From assembly GCA_001873625.1 (NCBI GenBank), contig MNZN01000001.1, forward strand, positions 62,001 to 126,000: a DNA stretch of 64,000 nt, given 5' to 3'. Position numbers and translations under genes: made by a program. This document shows positions 10,081-17,843 of the stretch, piece after piece (the stretch's first letter is position 1; each line of letters opens with the position of its first letter). The stretch is from Candidatus Saccharibacteria bacterium CG2_30_41_52. Lineage in GTDB: Bacteria > Patescibacteriota > Saccharimonadia > Saccharimonadales > Saccharimonadaceae. A model generated the notes under the pieces. That model did no database searches. It saw only the letters and a list, made by a program, of their open reading frames with translations, and was not told the DNA's origin.

Positions 10081-10125
10081 GTACCAAATAAAATAGAGAC
10101 CAAACGGTCTCTTTTTATTTGGTAC
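10081..10125. terminator. Palindromic terminator flanked by tRNA 3'-end fragments
   Basis: GTACCAAATAAAATAGAGACC-aaac-GGTCTCTTTTTATTTGGTAC. Confidence 0.75.
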
Positions 10126-10365
10126 TGTGAAGGCTCGAAACCTACATAAACAACCTATTAGTCCGTACTCTCTCGACTCCGAAAAGATAAATAATTTCCA
10201 AAACGCCCAAAGTGCAGTTCCTTTCCAAAAAATTGACCAAATTATGGCAACAATTAGGATTAGCCAGTGTTAGCAGTAAATTGTGAAAAATCAACATTGT
10301 TTATATTTTATAACATAAGTATAGCAGTTTTATGATACCTGGCACTCATGGGTTACAATATATCC

Positions 10366-10986
10366 ATGCAAGAACAAATCATTGGCGTCGGCCCACATCC
10401 AAAACCCTGGCCAACAGATTCAAAATATGACGCTACATTGCTGGAAGGCGGTGATAAACGCAACGTACTCGACAAATACCGTTACTGGACGATAGAGGCT
10501 ATAAAAACTGACCTGGACACCTCACGCGTATCTTTACACGTTGCCATCGAAAACTGGCAACACGATTTAAATATTGGCACAATTGTTCGTGCCGCTAATG
10601 CTTTTAACGTTGAAACTGTACATATAATTGGCAAACGGCACTGGAACCGTCGTGGCGCGATGGTAACAGATCGATATATGAATATAATTCAGCATCAAAC
10701 TGCTCAAGAATTCGTTGATTGCATGAAATCAGATGGCCGTCATATTATTGCCGTTGATATAGTTCCTGGTGCAAAACCTATATCCGAAACGCCTTTACCA
10801 GAAAAAACAGTGCTAGTATTTGGCAGTGAGGGCCCAGGTTTAAGTGACGAAATGCAAAAATCAGCCGAACAAATTGTAATGATTGAACAATTCGGATCTA
10901 CTCGTTCGGTCAACGTAGGTGTTGCTGCTGGTATCGCAATGTACGTCTGGATGCAACAGAATATACTGAAACAATTGCAAAAATAA
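10366..10986 (+). CDS. SpoU/TrmH-family RNA 2'-O-methyltransferase
   Basis: NLNIGTIVRAANAF, LVFGSEGPGLSDEM, GSTRSVNVGVAAGIAMY; ATG at 10366 lies 6 nt after a TACAAT -10 box. Confidence 0.9.
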   Translation: MQEQIIGVGPHPKPWPTDSKYDATLLEGGDKRNVLDKYRYWTIEAIKTDLDTSRVSLHVAIENWQHDLNIGTIVRAANAFNVETVHIIGKRHWNRRGAMVTDRYMNIIQHQTAQEFVDCMKSDGRHIIAVDIVPGAKPISETPLPEKTVLVFGSEGPGLSDEMQKSAEQIVMIEQFGSTRSVNVGVAAGIAMYVWMQQNILKQLQK

Positions 10987-11032
10987 TTATTATATTGTAA
11001 AATTAGTGATAGTATTAATTACGGTGGTTGTT

Positions 11033-11065
11033 CATTAAAAAGTCAGATTATTACAGTGCATATCG
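11033..11065 (+). repeat. Unit 1, 5' arm of inverted repeat
   Basis: CATTAAAAAGTCAGATTATTACAGTGCATATCG; complementary to 11408-11437. Confidence 0.85.
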
Positions 11066-11125
11066 CGCTGCTTAATCATTAATTTTTGTATTTTGTAGGC
11101 CCTTGGCCTCGATGCAAGCACAATT

Positions 11126-11350
11126 ATGATGGGACTAAATTACTACCAGTATTCTGGTGGAATGCTAGCACTAAGCCTGCTAGTAGGCATTTGGACGATG
11201 TTTTGGATGGCTGTTGCCTTATGGCGCGCCGCCAACAAGAAGCAAGGATTGTGGTTCTTCTTCTTGCTAATCTTCTCGATGTGGGGCATTCTGCCTCTCA
11301 TCTACATCTTCTTGGTTGAGAAGATGGAGGCCAAAGAATGGTTTAGCTAA
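11126..11350 (+). CDS. Small membrane protein, DUF5652-like (unit 1)
   Basis: WRAANKKQGLWFFFLLIFSMWGILPLIYIFLVEK resembles the short two-TM DUF5652-type pattern; from memory, not searched. Confidence 0.6.
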   Translation: MMGLNYYQYSGGMLALSLLVGIWTMFWMAVALWRAANKKQGLWFFFLLIFSMWGILPLIYIFLVEKMEAKEWFS

Positions 11351-11395
11351 GTAGCATGGCTAGTGGAGTCCGCTCGAAAGAGCGGACTCTAAAGT

Positions 11396-11905
11396 TCAAT
11401 TTAGACCCGATATGCACATTGTAATAATTTGATTTTTGGATTCTAAATACTGCTTTATTGCACTTGCAATGGTTTTTAGTGTAGTGCGATATTTTTCGTC
11501 GTCAACTTCCAATAATGTCATCCTAAAACCTGGCAAGTCCAAATTAAATCCCGATAGTGGTACGACGTAAACACCGGTCGCGGCTAACAGATAATATACA
11601 AATCTTTTATCAAGTGCTATATCTTTAACTAATGGTTCAATATACTCTTTGACGGCTTGGTTCTCTATCTGTAAAGTTTGGTGTGATTTTAATTCGTTTG
11701 GTTTAAATACGACCGTTGCATACAATGCGCCATTGGGTTACCGCGCAGGTAATACCAGTAATAGGCGATAGAGTGCTGTAAAACAACTCGGCTCGGCGGT
11801 TATATCGTTTATTATTCCAGCCTAAATAGGCGTGATATTTGCTGTCAGATTCAATAGCCGACAATGCCATTTGTGGCAAAGTAGTGGCACAAATATCCGT
11901 CATCT
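11396..11905 (-). pseudogene. Remnant of a class I/II aminotransferase (frameshifted, truncated)
   Basis: Two overlapping minus frames: TTLPQMALSAIESDSKYHAYLGWNNKRYNRRAELFYSTL then YATVVFKPNE..LAATGVYVVPLSGFNLDLPGFRMTLLEVDDEKY. Confidence 0.75.
11408..11437 (+). repeat. Unit 1, 3' arm of inverted repeat
   Basis: CGATATGCACATTGTAATAATTTGATTTTT. Confidence 0.85.
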
Positions 11906-12024
11906 ATTAACAATAACTTAAACCCCTGGTTTAATGCGTAAAAGATTGCATAGTATTGACAATTATTCATGTTTATGGTAAACTACGGTCAATGGTTGCT
12001 TTGGGAGACAAAACAACTATCGCT

Positions 12025-12060
12025 CATTACAAAATCAAATCATTAAAGTGCGCGTCTGAG
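12025..12060 (+). repeat. Unit 2, 5' arm
   Basis: AAAATCAAATCATTAAAGTGCGCGTCTGAG; ATTAAA variant matched by its own 3' arm. Confidence 0.87.
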
Positions 12061-12155
12061 AAGATGTGTGCTTTACAAAACGGGTGAATTAATTAATTAA
12101 TTCAACTCTACTTTTGCACTAGCATCGCCTAGGGCAAAAAAGAGAAAACAACATT

Positions 12156-12401
12156 ATGTTTTCAAGAATCTTGAATTCATCTATGTATGTTAGCGTTATC
12201 GTGTCTATGGTAGGACTTTTGTTCTACAAACAGACAACCATCCTTGCAGAGGCAATTGTAATCATCGTAGCATTCTTGCTACCGCTTGCAATTATCTATG
12301 CAAACACCAAGTTGGAGCAGATCAAAAAGATCTGTTACGTGCTCGGTCTTATCGAGGCTGGATTGGTATTCGCTCTCATTGTTGGTAATCGCCTTTGGTA
12401 A
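12156..12401 (+). CDS. Small membrane protein (unit 2)
   Basis: 81-aa ORF, strongly hydrophobic, positioned inside the unit. Confidence 0.6.
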   Translation: MFSRILNSSMYVSVIVSMVGLLFYKQTTILAEAIVIIVAFLLPLAIIYANTKLEQIKKICYVLGLIEAGLVFALIVGNRLW

Positions 12402-12485
12402 TACCATTGGCTTGCCGCACCCTCCAGGGAACCTATTTTATGCATCGCATATTTATAGGTTCCCTGTGAGTCAATTTTTTTGACT

Positions 12486-12519
12486 CGACTCGCACATTTT
12501 AATGATTTGATTTTTTGAG
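12486..12519 (+). repeat. Unit 2, 3' arm
   Basis: GACTCGCACATTTTAATGATTTGATTTTTTGAG. Confidence 0.87.
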
Positions 12520-12574
12520 TAGATACTAAATTTATAAATTATGATTAGGATTTTAAAGAATCTAGAACTTTGTT

Positions 12575-13246
12575 ATGGCCAAAAATTGTAATACGCACAG
12601 ATATAACGAAACGTTCGCCAATAAAAGCGAATCAATCAGAAGCGAAAAAGCTTCTGTATTAGGTGTCGCAATGGCAAATATCGCCCTAACGTCTGCGATC
12701 CTGGGTTCAATGTATTTCGTGTCTGAATATCAGAAGAATCATAACATTGCTATGGCAAGTACAGGTGAAGTAGTAGCTGAAAGTACGATCGCTCCAGACG
12801 CGTTGGCGGTTCGTGCTGTAAAGCGCGTAAAAGCTTTAACTGAAACTCGTACAATAACTATTAAAAATGAAGCTCCAATGGACGTTATTCTGCCCGAAGG
12901 TGTCACGCCAGAGGCGGAAACTATCAAGATTGAAGTTGAAGTACCAGCTGAAACATCTGAGTTACCACCAATTAAAACTAGTGAAGCAGAAGCCAAAGCT
13001 TATATCTTCCGTCGCGAGAGTAGTAATAGACCAGAAGCCGAGAATCAATTCGGCTGTAAAGGTCTAGGACAGGATTGTAATGGCCGTCTGGTTGTTGAAT
13101 GTCCAAATTGGAAAACAGATCGCAAATGCCAAGAAGTATTCTTTGGTAAATATGTTGCAGGACGTTATGGTAGCTGGCAAGCAGCTAAAACATTTTGGGA
13201 TGCGCGTGTACCGATAAACAGCCGTGACGTCGGTAACTGGTACTAA
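12575..13246 (+). CDS. TM-anchored protein with lysozyme/transglycosylase-like C-terminal domain (aggregation-promoting-factor-like)
   Basis: AKAYIFRRESSNRPEAENQFGCKGLGQ..YVAGRYGSWQAAKTFWDAR..WY. Confidence 0.75.
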   Translation: MAKNCNTHRYNETFANKSESIRSEKASVLGVAMANIALTSAILGSMYFVSEYQKNHNIAMASTGEVVAESTIAPDALAVRAVKRVKALTETRTITIKNEAPMDVILPEGVTPEAETIKIEVEVPAETSELPPIKTSEAEAKAYIFRRESSNRPEAENQFGCKGLGQDCNGRLVVECPNWKTDRKCQEVFFGKYVAGRYGSWQAAKTFWDARVPINSRDVGNWY

Positions 13247-13333
13247 CACTGGTACGTATTGACAAAACATAGCGTTTATGCTACTATGTAGAGTGTTAGT
13301 TTTTCCGGTATTAATCCGCGAGAAACTCAAGGT

Positions 13334-13366
13334 CATTAATAAGTCAGATCATTACAGTGCAAGTAA
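13334..13366 (+). repeat. Unit 3, 5' arm
   Basis: CATTAATAAGTCAGATCATTACAGTGC. Confidence 0.85.
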
Positions 13367-13442
13367 TTGCGCTTAGGGTGAATTAAATTAATTATATATT
13401 TTTGTTGACTGGTTTAACCAGGCTGTCAAAAGTACATTAAGT

Positions 13443-13694
13443 ATGAAGAACAAGACAGACGAGGTAAAGTTACCAGGCTTTGTGAAAACAATAGCTACGG
13501 TGTTAGTGACAATTGCCGGAATAGCTTTCATCGTGTGGTTTTCAATAATCACTACGTCAATAGTTATTTATCTAGCAGCGGTCGCTTTTATCATCTTTTT
13601 AATGTTTTTAGCTGTTGATTTAATATCGTGGATTCCAGGTAAAGCTTTGGCTATAATTTTTATTTTAGCCGTTGCGTATCTGCTTTTCCGATAA
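13443..13694 (+). CDS. Small membrane protein (unit 3)
   Basis: 83-aa hydrophobic ORF inside the unit. Confidence 0.6.
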   Translation: MKNKTDEVKLPGFVKTIATVLVTIAGIAFIVWFSIITTSIVIYLAAVAFIIFLMFLAVDLISWIPGKALAIIFILAVAYLLFR

Positions 13695-13762
13695 ACACCC
13701 GACAATTTCAAGAAACCTGCTCTCGCTTCGGCGGTCGAGTAGGTTTCTTGAAAAATCGCTTT

Positions 13763-13795
13763 GATGCATACGCACATTGTAATGATCTGGTTTAT
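13763..13795 (+). repeat. Unit 3, 3' arm
   Basis: GCATACGCACATTGTAATGATCTGGTTTAT. Confidence 0.85.
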
Positions 13796-13812
13796 AGTAA
13801 TGGCGTAAGAAC

Positions 13813-13847
13813 CTTAACAAATCATATCATTTCGACGCATGTTTGAG
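13813..13847 (+). repeat. Unit 4, 5' arm
   Basis: CTTAACAAATCATATCATTTCGACGCATGTTTG; ATTTCGA variant matched by its own 3' arm. Confidence 0.88.
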
Positions 13848-13901
13848 TGGCCGCTTAACCGGTGTCGTTCATTATTCGTTTAAAATTAATACAAAAGAAG
13901 T

Positions 13902-14192
13902 ATGGAAAAAGCATCAAAAGTTTGCTACGCATACAGCCGAATTGAAATTGTAGTCGCCGAACGAGGTTTAGACCAAAAAGTCCAAAAAGCGCTCAAGGGA
14001 TTAGCAGTAATTCCATGTTACGTGGACTATGACGAAAAGATAGAGGCTCAAGCTTATAGTCGTTTTGTAAAAAAATACGATGAAGTTAAAGCTAGAGCTT
14101 ATGCGCATTTTTGCGCTATGGTCTTGGGATACACTCTTTACGACGGCAACAACCTTCGATGGGCGATGCAAGAAGCTGAAGCAAGAATTTAG
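13902..14192 (+). CDS. Small unrecognised protein (unit 4)
   Basis: 96-aa ORF within the inverted repeat, A-rich run upstream of ATG. Confidence 0.6.
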   Translation: MEKASKVCYAYSRIEIVVAERGLDQKVQKALKGLAVIPCYVDYDEKIEAQAYSRFVKKYDEVKARAYAHFCAMVLGYTLYDGNNLRWAMQEAEARI

Positions 14193-14300
14193 GTTCAATT
14201 CTGGCAGAAGTTATTAACTTCACACTCCGCAGATCTACTCTATTTAGCGCGTAAGTGCTATCGGCCTAGAGTAGATCTTCGTGAACTGTTTTACATAGTT

Positions 14301-14333
14301 CAACATGCGTCTCGAAATGATGTGATTTGTGGT
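14301..14333 (+). repeat. Unit 4, 3' arm
   Basis: CAACATGCGTCTCGAAATGATGTGATTTGTGGT. Confidence 0.88.
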
Positions 14334-14343
14334 AATTGATAGA

Positions 14344-14373
14344 AAATAACTGGCTAATGTCAGTTATTTTTTA
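14344..14373 (+). terminator. Rho-independent-like terminator after unit 4
   Basis: AAAATAACTGgctaatgtCAGTTATTTTTT. Confidence 0.75.
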
Positions 14374-14384
14374 AACTGTTATCA

Positions 14385-14417
14385 TTGTTGACGCATTTAG
14401 TTGTTTATGATACTATA
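14385..14417 (+). promoter_or_regulatory. Sigma70-like promoter for unit 5
   Basis: TTGACG and downstream TACTATATT (-10-like). Confidence 0.6.
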
Positions 14418-14460
14418 TTCTAATCAGCTGTTTACGGCTCTGTGCTGTAGCTACAAGCGA

Positions 14461-14495
14461 TCATTAACAAATCGGATTATTACAGTGCATGTCTG
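14461..14495 (+). repeat. Unit 5, 5' arm
   Basis: TCATTAACAAATCGGATTATTACAGTGCATGTCTG. Confidence 0.87.
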
Positions 14496-14661
14496 AAGAG
14501 ATTATGTACTTTTAATTTATTAATTTCTTTTTCGGACTGAATTTATTTCAGGTCGTTAAAAGAGCTAAAAACAAATGACTAACAAAAAATCTCAAGTAGT
14601 TTAATTCAACTAGCTATTTTCTACATTGGCAATTTGCTAATTTAGAGGATAAGAAAATAAG

Positions 14662-14934
14662 ATGAAAACGAAAAAGAAAAGACAAGACGGACTTAGCTCA
14701 GATGATGTCGCGGTACTTTACAAGATAATTAGGGTAATGCCTCATTCGGATATCGATAAGCCATCAAGCCGTTTTGTGCGTGCCAGAGAAGGATATTTGA
14801 AGACTATGTTAAGTGGCTGTTCGAACCGAAGATGCGCGTTTCAATATGCGTGCTTTGTGGCTTCGAATGGAGATATGCATGATTGCTATGCGGCGATTAA
14901 TGCTGTCTGGTTTATGCCCGAGTTTTGGGCGTAA
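14662..14934 (+). CDS. Small unrecognised protein (unit 5, first ORF)
   Basis: 90-aa ORF with GAGGATAAG upstream. Confidence 0.6.
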   Translation: MKTKKKRQDGLSSDDVAVLYKIIRVMPHSDIDKPSSRFVRAREGYLKTMLSGCSNRRCAFQYACFVASNGDMHDCYAAINAVWFMPEFWA

Positions 14935-15008
14935 ACAGGTACTAGTCTATTATTCTAGAACGAAATTTTTGTCAAGTTCATAGTTAGCAATTAATAAATA
15001 CCAAAAAT

Positions 15009-15326
15009 ATGAAAAAACAATCAATCAACAAGTTTAAGGGTAACAGAGCATTGAAACAGAACTTCAGGAATCAAACATCTCAGGAGTTGGCTGCCAGATT
15101 TAGACACGCAATGTCGATAATTGGTTATATCAACAAGAAAGAGAGTCGAAAGCGTAATTCACGGATTATTCAATCAGTGATGAAAAGGTTCGACACTATC
15201 TATTCAGAGACAAGCCTGTTTAGAGATTCGTTCCGTAAGGTAGTGTTAGAAATTGCTGAAGAAAATGGCAAGAACGAAAGATGTGCTGCGTATGCGGCTA
15301 ACACTGCTCTGGAACTAAAGTTCTAG
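15009..15326 (+). CDS. Small basic helical protein (unit 5, second ORF), paralogous to 15832-16152
   Basis: RFDTIYSETSLFRDSFRKVVLEIAEENG..NTALEL aligns with RFDSIREEGCGYKKSFYLTVKWTAEDNG..NCALAL. Confidence 0.65.
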   Translation: MKKQSINKFKGNRALKQNFRNQTSQELAARFRHAMSIIGYINKKESRKRNSRIIQSVMKRFDTIYSETSLFRDSFRKVVLEIAEENGKNERCAAYAANTALELKF

Positions 15327-15432
15327 ACAACTGTTGAATTGATGCAATTTTTCCGGATTGAACTGTCGTAGGGCACCCTAAACTGGTGCCTTACGACAAG
15401 TAAAGACCTGTGATTCGCTAAACAAGCGAATC

Positions 15433-15464
15433 GACGTGCACATTGTAATAATCTGATTTGTTAG
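15433..15464 (+). repeat. Unit 5, 3' arm
   Basis: GACGTGCACATTGTAATAATCTGATTTGTTAG. Confidence 0.87.
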
Positions 15465-15531
15465 TTCACAAATAGGCCTTAGTGGTCTATTTTTATTTAA
15501 TAAATTACAATGGTCAACGTTGATTTATCGA

Positions 15532-15566
15532 ATTGACAATACAACGCATTAGTGATATATTATTCA
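15532..15566 (+). promoter_or_regulatory. Sigma70-like promoter for unit 6
   Basis: TTGACAATACAACGCATTAGTGATATATTATTC (-35 TTGACA, -10 TATATT). Confidence 0.7.
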
Positions 15567-15608
15567 AATTAGTTGTCTGTGGCGTGGTAGCCTAAGGCGG
15601 CGGAGGAT

Positions 15609-15644
15609 CATTAATAAATCAGATCATTACAGTGCATGTCTGAA
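15609..15644 (+). repeat. Unit 6, 5' arm
   Basis: CATTAATAAATCAGATCATTACAGTGCATGTCTGAA. Confidence 0.87.
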
Positions 15645-15831
15645 CGACATGTCACTATGTTAATTTAATAAAATTTTCTTTTAACGTACTGAGCTAAATA
15701 TTCAGGACGATAAACGAACAAAAACAAATGATTCAAAACGTTAGGTTGGTCATAATTATTAATAGTTAGATTAATTGTTTATAACAGTGGTTTTAGTTAT
15801 TAAGCTATTTAATTAAATTAACAAAAAAGCT

Positions 15832-16152
15832 ATGAAAAACCAATTAAGCAAAAAGCTAATTTTAAAAAGAAGAGCTCTTGGTGATAAGATAAGGCGCGCA
15901 AAGCGTAAGATTTTAGTATGTCGATTACGAGGTGCTATGTATATGCTTTGCCTTGTCGCTAAAAACGAAACAAAAAGTACAAAAGTCGCAATGAAAAAAA
16001 GCCTATTAAATAGGTTTGATTCCATTAGGGAAGAAGGTTGTGGTTATAAAAAATCATTTTATTTGACGGTCAAATGGACTGCCGAAGATAATGGTATTTA
16101 TGATGAGGATTTAGTAAGAACGCTGGTTAATTGTGCGCTTGCTCTGCGATAA
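15832..16152 (+). CDS. Small basic helical protein (unit 6)
   Basis: 106-aa ORF similar to the 15009 product. Confidence 0.65.
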   Translation: MKNQLSKKLILKRRALGDKIRRAKRKILVCRLRGAMYMLCLVAKNETKSTKVAMKKSLLNRFDSIREEGCGYKKSFYLTVKWTAEDNGIYDEDLVRTLVNCALALR

Positions 16153-16214
16153 ACTTATAGTTTTATTCCAGGGGCCTGCGAAAGCAGGCTCCTGTGAGTC
16201 ATTTTTGATGGCTC

Positions 16215-16245
16215 GACGTGCACATTTGTAATGATCTGGTCTATT
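16215..16245 (+). repeat. Unit 6, 3' arm
   Basis: GACGTGCACATTTGTAATGATCTGGTCTATT. Confidence 0.86.
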
Positions 16246-16259
16246 TTGATTTGAGCGTT

Positions 16260-16293
16260 CATTAACAAGTCAAATCATTATGGTGCGTGTTTG
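16260..16293 (+). repeat. Unit 7, 5' arm
   Basis: CATTAACAAGTCAAATCATTATGGTGCGTGTTTG; ATTATG variant matched by CATAAT in its own 3' arm. Confidence 0.87.
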
Positions 16294-16369
16294 AAAAGAC
16301 GCAACCTGTTTTAATTAATATTTTTTCTTTATATAAGGCGTAATGCCGGATAAAAAAGAAAACAAAATT

Positions 16370-16849
16370 ATGAGAACAAAAGAACAAGATGATGACACAG
16401 TGAGTTATTTGCGAATAAGGTATGGTGTACGTATATTCGGGGTTGAAATGAATAAGGATATTCATTCAAACTCTGCAGCGGGCATATTTCTTTGGACTCG
16501 TGACAAGCGTAGACAGTTCAATAGGGAGTTTGCTGAATATTCGTATAATCACAATTCCGACGAGACCGTAGAATATATGGTTAATTGGGTAGCTGATTGT
16601 TTGTGCGTTAATGACAAAATAAGGGACACAGCGGTTGAATTAGCATTAGAGTATGACCCAACCTATCGGTTGAAGTTTGCTCAGCTGGTCAATAAACTTG
16701 ATGAAAAAGCCACAGTGACAAAAGTGTTTATAGTCGCCATTATAATTTTTGCAACTATAATGTGGGGCCTAGTCGGTTTCATTGCATCCTTTGTTTTTTT
16801 ATCACTTGTTATGGTTACGCATGTAATTATGACAGACAAAGTTAGATAA
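16370..16849 (+). CDS. Small protein with C-terminal two-TM segment (unit 7)
   Basis: Start at 16370 preferred over 16343, since the 16343 ATG lies in the leader hairpin GGCGTAATGCC. Confidence 0.6.
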   Translation: MRTKEQDDDTVSYLRIRYGVRIFGVEMNKDIHSNSAAGIFLWTRDKRRQFNREFAEYSYNHNSDETVEYMVNWVADCLCVNDKIRDTAVELALEYDPTYRLKFAQLVNKLDEKATVTKVFIVAIIIFATIMWGLVGFIASFVFLSLVMVTHVIMTDKVR

Positions 16850-16941
16850 TGGTTTATAAATAGTTTCTAGAAAATCTACTAGCGCAGTCGCGCTGGTAGA
16901 TTTTCTATGAATTGCAGGTCGCTATATAGCGAAAGCGATTC

Positions 16942-16973
16942 GACGCGCACTATTCATAATGATTTGATTTGTT
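16942..16973 (+). repeat. Unit 7, 3' arm
   Basis: GACGCGCACTATTCATAATGATTTGATTTGTT. Confidence 0.87.
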
Positions 16974-16989
16974 GATTGACGGATTGTAT

Positions 16990-17022
16990 CTTAACAAGTC
17001 GGATCATTACAGTGCATGTCTG
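16990..17022 (+). repeat. Unit 8, 5' arm
   Basis: CTTAACAAGTCGGATCATTACAGTGCATGTCTG. Confidence 0.87.
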
Positions 17023-17104
17023 AAAAGACTGTACCGTTAATTTATAAATTTCTTCTTCATTTTCCGTGCAATTAAGTACGGAGTGTTAGAAAAGTAAAAC
17101 AAAT

Positions 17105-17419
17105 ATGAAAAAGCCAAGTATCAAGGAAATCCTTAAAGCGGGCGTTTCGGCCATTAAAGCTGATCCAAGAGGTAAAGATACATTTGAAAGCCGTGTTGTA
17201 CGAGCCGAAAAAAATTATTCTGCTAAAAAGAATAAAGGTGCAACGGTAGTTTCCAAGTTAAGGGAAGCTATGTGGGCCGCAGCTAATCTTGATGAGTTTG
17301 ACAATAACATTCATGATTATTCTGACGCGATGTGTGTTGTGAATAAGCTGTTGATGAAGCGAGAATTGGTCGCCAAGTCGATTGGAATTAAAAAAAAGCG
17401 CAAACTGGCAAAAGTTTAG
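17105..17419 (+). CDS. Small basic protein (unit 8)
   Basis: 104-aa ORF; SKLREAMWAAANLDEFD resembles RFRHAMSIIGYINKKE and RLRGAMYMLCLVAKNE of other units. Confidence 0.6.
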   Translation: MKKPSIKEILKAGVSAIKADPRGKDTFESRVVRAEKNYSAKKNKGATVVSKLREAMWAAANLDEFDNNIHDYSDAMCVVNKLLMKRELVAKSIGIKKKRKLAKV

Positions 17420-17498
17420 AATATTTAAAAATTAAGGTACAAATTCTGCGGAGTCTATCAGCAATGGTAGACTCCATGTGAGTCATTTTTTTGACTCG

Positions 17499-17530
17499 AC
17501 GTGCACGTTGTAATGATCTGATTTGTGAGA
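17499..17530 (+). repeat. Unit 8, 3' arm
   Basis: GACGTGCACGTTGTAATGATCTGATTTGTGAG. Confidence 0.87.
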
Positions 17531-17570
17531 AGTATTGACAATACACCTAATTAGTGGTAATGTATAGTGT
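17531..17570 (+). promoter_or_regulatory. Sigma70-like promoter for unit 9
   Basis: TTGACAATACACCTAATTAGTGGTAATGTATAGT. Confidence 0.65.
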
Positions 17571-17600
17571 GTTGTTGTCGAGGTGGAAACAGATAACGAA

Positions 17601-17633
17601 CTTTAACAAATCATATTATTACAGTGCACGTCT
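17601..17633 (+). repeat. Unit 9, 5' arm
   Basis: CTTTAACAAATCATATTATTACAGTGCACGTCT. Confidence 0.85.
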
Positions 17634-17843
17634 TTTCGTACGTGACAAATAATTTCTAATTATCTTCTTATACAAGGCCTACGTCGTGTAAACAGAAATA
17701 TCAATACAATACAAAATGGTGAAAATTGAATGAACGGTAGCAAAGTACTATTTAGCGCTTATGCAAACATCGTCAAAACATCAATTTAAAATTGGTGAGA
17801 GTTAGTAATTTATTATTTTTCTTGAGCGTTTGAGTATCAAAAA

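Noticed and set aside
15600-15625. GGAGGATCATTAATAA resembles the 3' end of eukaryotic 18S rRNA (GGATCATTA)
   Set aside because: Short chance match; it is part of the recurrent 5' arm and no rRNA sequence is nearby.
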